A stretch of DNA of 64,000 bases. Origin: Papio anubis (lineage: Eukaryota > Chordata > Mammalia > Primates > Cercopithecidae). The notes under the pieces are model-generated. The model did not search any database and had not been told where the DNA came from. It saw only the letters and a program-made list of their open reading frames with translations. Where the stretch lies: the NCBI RefSeq assembly GCF_008728515.1, contig NC_044981.1, positions 95,264,426 through 95,328,425 of the forward strand, in the 5' to 3' direction. Below, piece after piece: positions 57,673-64,000 of the stretch. Positions within the stretch are counted from its first letter, which is position 1. Each line of letters opens with the position of its first letter. Both the position numbers and the translations under genes were made by a program.

Positions 57673-59200
57673 ATGAAGCACAGAGGCAGAGCAGGGTGCA
57701 GGCTGACTTAAGCTGTGACCTGAGCCATTTCCCTTGAGTTCTCCTTTTTCTAATTTCCCTTTTCAATGGATATATATCCTCAGACACGTGGCAAGTTGGC
57801 TATAGCAGTTTCTTACTGGCAACACTGAGGGGAAGATAGAGGTACTTCCAGAATCACTCACATAGAAGCAAAAAAGTTTCTCAGAGGTGCCCAGTAGACC
57901 TTGACAGGAGCCCTTCTAGTGAAGTGATTTGGGTTAAACGAATGGAAAGAGTGAATGTTAATAAGAAAAAAATAGCTAGTAGAGAAAACTCTAATGATGA
58001 GTTTTGCTGAAAAACAAACCAGAAAAATTTAGCTGGAAGGAGGATTTGGAGTCAATAAGGGTGGTGGTGTTTTTCTTCATTGTGAAAAAAATAGTGCATT
58101 GTTCTACTACTGGAAAGAACATCAGATAATTTTAGAAGGAAAAGCAGATAATTTCAGGAGCAAAGTCCTCGAACAGGCAAGAGAGGATACAATCCAATAA
58201 ATAAATGGAAGTGGTAGTCATCCCCAACAATAGAAAGAAAGCAGAGTTTATGGCTATGTAAATGAATATGTACTGGTGGGACGATGAGCTAGTCTTTCCT
58301 GAGTGCTTCTACTTTCCCAGTGAAATAAAAATCAAGGTCATCAGCTGAAGTGGGGAATGGAGGAGAGGGTATTGGAGACTAGAAGAAGAGAAGAAATTAT
58401 AAAGTTGTTATCAGAAAGTGTGAATTTTCTAGAACTGCTGAGCAACGCTGAAGTCCTGCTTTTGAAATTTTGGTCATAAATTTAAAGTATGACTGGTCAG
58501 CTAGGTGTGGTAAACCATGCAGTAGGCAAAGATGGGTGAATTTGGACCTGTGTTTTGAGTTTAGTATGTGTAGAAAGAACCTAAGGAAATGGTGCATGTT
58601 TTCAAAGGAAAAAGTATGGTAATGGACCATGGACTCTAAGCCAGGAAGAGGAGATGTGAGAATATGAAGGGGGTGATGGGCAGCATAAATTAGTGAGATC
58701 AATAGACTCCATGTGCCGTCAAATTAAAGAATTGTATGTATGTTCCAGTGTAATAAGGCTGGATAGAGAGGAGAGAATTATGTAGCTGGGATCTATAATG
58801 CCCGGGCTTCTTTGTATGAGAAACAGAACACTTGCTACTAATTTTAAATATTTCCATTTTCAATGCAATAACTTATAAGTCCTTTAAATTTTTTCATGTA
58901 AACATTTAAACACTACTTACACAATTAACGAATTATTAGCAAATCAAACTGTGTTAATTTTATAAATAAGTTTGTCTTAAACATTTAGATGTGGATTTCA
59001 AACACAAATATCCTTAAATATTAGGGGAAAACATGATGTAGCATATTAAGTTTCTTAAGTGCTTTTGCTATCTTAAACATATACACCAATTATTTCAATG
59101 ATAAACATTTATTATTTCATATGCTACTTCAAAGTTGCAAAATTTGGGGTTTGTTTCATCTCTTTATTATATTGTACTTCTTTCTCTACCTCTTTAAGGT
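57673..59200. other. Unassigned non-coding sequence
   Basis: Contains a 101-codon reverse frame (58397-58702) without recognisable domain. No repeat was recognised. Confidence 0.5.
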
Positions 59201-59960
59201 GTCATTAACCACGCCAGGTCCAAAACAAAAAGGATGTTTCAGACCAGCTGAGATTTTCATTTCTGAGCTACTGAATATTTGATTCTTGGTTGGGCTAGAG
59301 AACTGTCAAGCAGTCAAGCATTCCCAAAGCAGCAACACAGTGGCTAACAGGGCCACAAATATTCCTATTGCACCTGTGAGCTTGGCTTGCCACATACCTC
59401 CGTAGTTTCAGTTGGTAAAAAAAACAATGAGCCCAAATGGAGTCAGAAAGCAAAAGCAAGTGGCATGGTGTTGGCTCCCTGCATCCCTTGTACCAAAAGA
59501 TGGCACCAAACCAGAGAGACCAGATGACTAACTGTATGAGTGGTTGGCTGCTCTGTTGTAGACGAGCCAACTTTAAACTACAACCAAGCAGTTTTATAGA
59601 CTTACACAAAAGCCTGCAGCTGTACCGTAAGGGAGCGTCAAGATGAAAGTTCTGTGCTCAGCTGAAACAAGGGAGATGGATAGCAAACAGCCATGTAGCA
59701 ATCTCCTGCAAGATGGGGATAAGAAACTCTCTGGCGGCTCCTCACCAGACTTACTACCCCTTGCTCTATGAAAAATGGCAGGACATTCTGCCAAGACTGG
59801 TTAGACTGCAGTCTACTAACTTATGTGGAAAAACTCAAGGTCACCAAGGCATTATGGTAGAGCCATTTCCTACAAGGATCTGGTTGTTACCTCAAACTGA
59901 AGCCTGTGGTAGTCAATGTTCAGTTGCCACTTGTATGGGACACTGTAAACCAGATCTCTC
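59201..59960. other. Unassigned segment with richer coding-like composition
   Basis: More GC-balanced than its flanks, with several overlapping frames of 60-130 codons on both strands (for example 59295-59609 reverse, 59713-60096 forward). On the reverse strand one frame reads GAIGIFVALLATVLLLWECL, a hydrophobic stretch. Frames are broken and I cannot match them to a family. It may be a decayed processed pseudogene or old retroviral sequence. Confidence 0.35.
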
Positions 59961-60390
59961 CTTGACATCTGATGATGTTTTTTCATTCCTATCGAGTATT
60001 TTTTTACAGATGTTCTTCCTTCTTCGCTGTTACTTTGTTGGTCATTTTCACTATTTCATTATTAATAGCAGGGTGATCCCAAGGATAAAGAGGTAATTTG
60101 GTGCAATGAAAATGTCTTTCAGGACATTGGGCTAATCCATTATTTGACCTCTCCTTGTTTCCTCTTCTTCTAACTAGATATTTTGAGTGACTTTTAGATC
60201 AAATAATTTCTTCCAGTTCTTTGCATAGTTTCTAGTGTTTATGACTTTCACATTTACCTGTTTACAACATTTGTTTCTTACACAGACAGAGGCAAATGCA
60301 TATTTACTGGTTGAACCACATGAATATTGCCATTTTTATAACTCAAAATGGCCAAATGTTGGCAATTTCAAGTTTTAATAATACATTTCA
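59961..60390. other. Unassigned sequence upstream of the right-edge L1
   Basis: AT-rich. The last bases (agttttaataatacatttca) should contain the target duplication of the following L1, but the 3' partner lies outside the window. Confidence 0.55.
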
Positions 60391-61417
60391 GGGGGGCGGA
60401 GCAAGATGGCCGAATAGGAGCGGCTCCAGTCTTCAATTCCCAGCGCCAGCGACACAGAAGACCGGTGATTTCGGCATTTGCAACTGAGGTACTGGGTTCA
60501 TCTCACTGGGGAGTGCCGGAAGATCGGTACTGGTCAGCTGCTGCAGCCCGACCAGCGAGAGCTGAAGCAGGGCGAGGCATTGCCTCACCTGGGAAGCACA
60601 AGGGGGAAGGGAATCCCTTTTCCTAGCCAGGGGAACTGAGACACACAACACCTGGAGAATCGGGTAACTCCCACCCCAATACTGCGCTTTGAGCAAACAG
60701 GCACACCAGGAGATCATATCCCACACCTGGCTGGGAGGGTCCCACACCCACGGAGCCTCCCTCATTGCTATCACAGCAGTCTGTGATCTACCGGCAAGGC
60801 AGCAGCGAGGCTGGGGGAGGGGCGCCCGCCATTGCTCAGGCTTAAGTAGGTAAACAAAGCTGCTGGGAAGCTCGAACTGGGTGGAGCTCACAGCAGCTCA
60901 AGGAAACCTGCCTGTCTCTGTAGACTCCACCTCTGGGGGCAGGGCACAGTAAACAATAACAAAGCAGCAGATACCTCTGCAGACCCAAACGACTCTGTCT
61001 GACAGCTTTGAAGAGAGCAGTGGATCTCCCAACACGGAGGTTGAGATCTGAGAAGGGACAGACTCCCTGCTCAAGCGGGTCCCTGACCCCTGAGTAGCCT
61101 AACTGGGAGACATCCCCCACTAGGGGCAGTCTGACACCCCACACCTCACAGGGTGGAGTACACCCCTGAGAGGAAGCTTCCAAAGCAAGAATCAGACAGG
61201 TACACTTGCTGTTCAGAAATATTCTATCTTCTGCAGTCTCTGCTGCTGATACCCAGGCAAACAGGGTCTGGAGTGGACCTCAAGCAATCTCCAACAGACC
61301 TACAGCTGAGGGTCCTGACTGTTAGAAGGAAAACTATCAAACAGGAAGGACACCTACACCAAAACCCCATCAGTACATCACCATCATCAAAGACCAGAGG
61401 CAGATAAAACCACAAAG
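60391..61417 (+). promoter_or_regulatory. L1PA 5' UTR with internal promoter
   Basis: About 1 kb upstream of ORF1, rich in CpG remnants at its start. AAGATGGCC at 60403-60411 is the YY1-type start-site motif, followed by gaataggagcggctcc. By family knowledge this region is an internal RNA polymerase II promoter and, in young copies, an antisense promoter. Whether this copy is active cannot be read from sequence alone. Frames on both strands here (for example 60433-60891 reverse) are non-coding shadows. Confidence 0.85.
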
Positions 61418-62434
61418 ATGGGGAAAAAGCAGGGCAGAAAAGCTGGAAATTCAAAAAATAAGAGTGCGTCTCCCCCTGCAAAGGAGCGCAGCTCATCGCC
61501 AGCAACGGATCAAAACTGGACGGAGAATGACTTTGACGAGATGAGAGAAGAAGGCTTCAGTCCATCAAATTTCTCAGAGCTAAAGGAGGAATTACGTACC
61601 CAGCGCAAAGAAACTAAAAATCTTGAAAAAAAAGTGGAAGAATTGACGGCTAGACTAATTAATGCAGAGAAGGTCATAAACGAAATGAAAGAGATGAAAA
61701 CCATGACACGAGAAATACGTGACAAATGCACAAGCTTCAGTAACCGACTCGATCAACTGGAAGAAAGAGTATCAGCGATTGAGGATCAAATGAATGAAAT
61801 GAAGCGAGAAGAGAAACCAAAAGAAAAAAGAAGAAAAAGAAATGAACAAAGCCTGCAAGAAGTATGGGATTATGTAAAAAGACCAAATCTATGTCTGATT
61901 GGGGTGCCTGAAAGTGAGGGGGAAAATGGAACCAAGTTGGAAAACACTCTTCAGGATATCATCCAGGAGAACTTCCCCAACCTAGTAGGGCAGGCCAACA
62001 TTCAAATCCAGGAAATACAGAGAACGCCACAAAGATACTCCTCGAGAAGAGCAACTCCAAGACACATAATTGCCAGATTCACCAAAGTTGAAATGAAGGA
62101 AAAAATCTTAAGGGCAGCCAGAGAGAAAGGTCGGGTTACCCACAAAGGGAAGCCCATCAGACTCACAGCAGATCTCTCGGCAGAAACTCTCCAAGCCAGA
62201 AGAGAGTGGGGGCCAATATTCAACATTCTTAAAGAAAAGAATTTTAAACCCAGAATTTCATATCCAGCCAAACTAAGTTTCATAAGTGAAGGAGAAATAA
62301 AATCCTTTACAGATAAGCAAATGCTTAGAGATTTTGTCACCACTAGGCCTGCCTTATAAGAGACCCTGAAGGAAGTACTAAACATGGAAAGGAACAACCG
62401 GTACCAGCCATCTCAAAAACATGCCAAAATGTAA
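61418..62434 (+). pseudogene. L1PA ORF1, one nonsense codon from full length
   Basis: Would encode the 338-residue RNA-binding trimeric chaperone ORF1p of L1 particles. Start MGKKQGRKAGNSKNKSASPP. The coiled coil spans about residues 50-150 (KETKNLEKKVEELTARL; DQLEERVSAIEDQM), the RRM about 155-255 (YVKRPNLCLIGVPESEG ... RHIIARFTKVEMKEK) and the C-terminal domain follows (KGKPIRLTADLSAETLQARR). Codon 314 is TAA (62357-62359) where related copies have CAA (Gln). The remaining 24 codons stay in frame to the normal stop at 62432-62434, giving exactly 338 codons. The truncated product would lack about 25 C-terminal residues. Confidence 0.93.
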
Positions 62435-62497
62435 AGACCATCGAGGCTAGGAAGAAACTATATCAACTAATGAGCAAAATAACCAGTTAATATCATA
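62435..62497 (+). other. L1PA inter-ORF spacer
   Basis: 63 bases between the ORF1 stop and the ORF2 start, the length and sequence typical of L1PA. ORF2 is translated by an unconventional reinitiation mechanism known for this family. Confidence 0.85.
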
Positions 62498-64000
62498 ATG
62501 GCAGGATCAAGTTCACACATAACAATCTTAACCTTAAATGTAAATGGACTAAATGCTCCAATTAAGAGACACAGACTGGCAAACTGGATAAAGAGTCAAG
62601 ACCCATCAGTCTGCTGTATTCAGGAGACCCATCTCACACGCAGAGACATACATAGGCTCAAAATAAAGGGATGGAGGAAGATTTACCAAGCAAATGGAGA
62701 ACAAAAAAAAGCGGGGGTTGCAATACTAGTCTCTGATAAAACAGACTTTAAACCATCAAAAATCAAAAGAGACAAAGAAGGCCATTACATAATGGTAAAG
62801 GGATCAATTCAACAGGAAGAGCTAACTATCCTAAATATATATGCACCCAATACAGGAGCACCCAGATTCATAAAGCAAGTCCTTAGAGACTTACAAAGAG
62901 ACTTAGACTCCCATACAATAATAATGGGAGACTTCAACACTCCACTGTCAACATTAGACAGATCAACGAGACAGAAAGTTAACAAGGATGTCCAGGAATT
63001 GAACTCATCTCTGCAGCAAGCAGACCTAATAGACATCTATAGAACTCTCCACCCCAAATCAACAGAATATACATTCTTCTCAGCACCACATCGTACTTAT
63101 TCCAAAATTGACCACGTAATTGGAAGTAAAGCACTCCTCAGCAAATGTACAAGAACAGAAATTATTACAAACTGTCTCTCAGACCACAGTGCAATCAAAC
63201 TAGAACTCAGGACTAAGAAACTCAATCAAAACCGCTCAACTACATGGAAACTGAATAACCTGCTCCTGAATGACTACTGGGTACATAACGAAATGAAGGC
63301 AGAAATAAAGATGTTCTTTGAAACCAATGAGAACAAAGATACAACATACCAGAATCTCTGGGACACATTTAAAGCAGTGTGCAGAGGGAAATTTATAGCA
63401 CTAAATGCCCACAAGAGAAAGCAGGAAAGATCTAAAATTGACACTCTAACATCGCAATTAAAAGAATTAGAGAAGCAAGAGCAAACACATTCGAAAGCTA
63501 GCAGAAGGCTAGAAATAACTAAGATCAGAGCAGAACTGAAGGAGATAGAGACACAAAAAACCCTCCAAAAAATCAATGAATCCAGGAGTTGGTTTTTTGA
63601 AAAGATCAACAAAATTGACAGACCACTAGCAAGACTAATAAAGAAAAAAAGAGAGAAGAATCAAATCGACGCAATTAAAAATGATAAAGGGGATATCACC
63701 ACCGACCCCACAGAAATACAAACTACCATCAGAGAATACTATAAACACCTCTACGCAAATAAACTGGAAAATCTAGAAGAAATGGATAATTTCCTGGACA
63801 CTTACACTCTTCCAAGACTAAACCAGGAAGAAGTTGAATCCCTGAATAGACCAATAGTAGGCTCTGAAATTGAGGCAATAATTAATAGCCTACCAACCAA
63901 AAAAAGTCCAGGACCAGATGGATTCACAGCTGAATTCTACCAGAGGTATAAGGAGGAGTTGGTACCATTCCTTCTGAAACTATTCCAATCAATAGAAAAA
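62498..64000 (+). CDS. L1PA ORF2 (endonuclease plus start of reverse transcriptase), partial at window end
   Basis: The frame begins MAGSSSHITILTLNVNG and stays open for 501 codons to the last base; I checked it codon by codon. ORF2p nicks the target and reverse-transcribes L1 RNA. The endonuclease active-site residues known from human L1 are all present at the expected positions: N14, E43, Y115, D145 and N147 (GDFN), T192, D205, S228 and H230 (SDH). The linker coil (LTSQLKELEKQ) and reverse-transcriptase fingers (SPGPDGFTAEFYQ, about residue 470) follow. The FADD centre and Cys-rich end lie beyond the window, so integrity of the whole ORF is unknown. The usual second codon ACA (Thr) is GCA (Ala) here. 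Confidence 0.93.
   Translation, partial: MAGSSSHITILTLNVNGLNAPIKRHRLANWIKSQDPSVCCIQETHLTRRDIHRLKIKGWRKIYQANGEQKKAGVAILVSDKTDFKPSKIKRDKEGHYIMVKGSIQQEELTILNIYAPNTGAPRFIKQVLRDLQRDLDSHTIIMGDFNTPLSTLDRSTRQKVNKDVQELNSSLQQADLIDIYRTLHPKSTEYTFFSAPHRTYSKIDHVIGSKALLSKCTRTEIITNCLSDHSAIKLELRTKKLNQNRSTTWKLNNLLLNDYWVHNEMKAEIKMFFETNENKDTTYQNLWDTFKAVCRGKFIALNAHKRKQERSKIDTLTSQLKELEKQEQTHSKASRRLEITKIRAELKEIETQKTLQKINESRSWFFEKINKIDRPLARLIKKKREKNQIDAIKNDKGDITTDPTEIQTTIREYYKHLYANKLENLEEMDNFLDTYTLPRLNQEEVESLNRPIVGSEIEAIINSLPTKKSPGPDGFTAEFYQRYKEELVPFLLKLFQSIEK

Larger units (their letters stand above)
60391..64000 (+). mobile_element. Full-length L1PA (5' UTR, ORF1, start of ORF2), runs off the window
   Basis: Starts at the complete L1 5' end (ggggggcggagcaagatggc). 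It has a GC-rich 5' UTR of 1,027 bases, ORF1 (61418-62434), a 63-base spacer and ORF2 from 62498, still open at the window edge. Compared with the other L1s here it is far better preserved. The ORF1 coiled coil differs from my memory of the L1HS one while ORF2 is close to it, so I place it in an L1PA subfamily older than L1PA2/L1HS, without a firm number. Confidence 0.95.

Noticed and set aside
61418..62359. A 313-codon open frame as a host gene
   Set aside because: It is L1 ORF1 with its own 5' UTR upstream and ORF2 downstream.
1..64000. CRISPR arrays, tRNA or rRNA genes, phage or plasmid modules
   Set aside because: Scanning by eye, I saw no regularly spaced identical repeats with unique spacers and no cloverleaf-like tRNA with A and B boxes. 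The repeat content is wholly that of a primate genome.

Overview
The window is primate nuclear DNA, almost certainly human or another catarrhine. Evidence is the mix of dispersed families: AluJ, AluS and AluY, L1PA-type and older L1 LINEs, THE1/MST MaLR LTRs, L2, MIR and an anthropoid-type piggyBac element. I found no host protein-coding exon, rRNA, tRNA or CRISPR array. Every long open frame lies inside a retrotransposon, a pseudogene or a low-complexity tract. It reads as an AT-rich intergenic or deep-intronic region built by successive insertions.

Layout. 1-4087: mostly unassigned sequence with a reverse-strand ERV1-type solo LTR (1010-1464) and a (TG)22 tract. 4088-7464: an old L1 lacking its endonuclease and most of its reverse transcriptase. 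7465-19855: unassigned sequence with an old L1M 5' region (about 11.0-11.9 kb), an L1M 3' end (13.8-14.5 kb), an AluJ and L2/MIR scraps. 19856-33128: a nested stack. A THE1 LTR plus internal region is broken by L1-A. L1-A is split by a near-full-length L1-B and by an AluS. A further truncated L1 3' end sits at the L1-B tail. 33129-41254: Tigger-like and MIR fossils, an AluY with clear target duplications, and a reverse-strand NPM1 processed pseudogene that itself took a small L1. 41255-44835: an old reverse-strand L1 carrying several Alus, an MST solo LTR and a local inverted duplication. 44836-50268: a polypyrimidine tract plus Alu, MER53-like and MIR fossils, and another reverse-strand L1 3' end. 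50945-54466: the 5' half of a very old reverse-strand L1M, into which a PGBD4-related piggyBac element and then an L1PA with an apparent 3' transduction inserted. 54467-60390: mostly unassigned, with MIR and L2. 60391-64000: the start of a full-length L1PA with a complete 5' UTR, an ORF1 with one nonsense codon, and an ORF2 open to the window edge with all endonuclease catalytic residues.

No functional operon or host pathway is encoded. The biology is retrotransposon and DNA-transposon history. The items most worth checking are the piggyBac remnant that reads as the PGBD4 N-terminus, the 3'-transducing L1, the snap-back duplication around an Alu fragment, and the nearly intact L1 at the right edge. 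I did not find a new kind of biological system. Family names come from recalled consensus sequences and were not checked by search.
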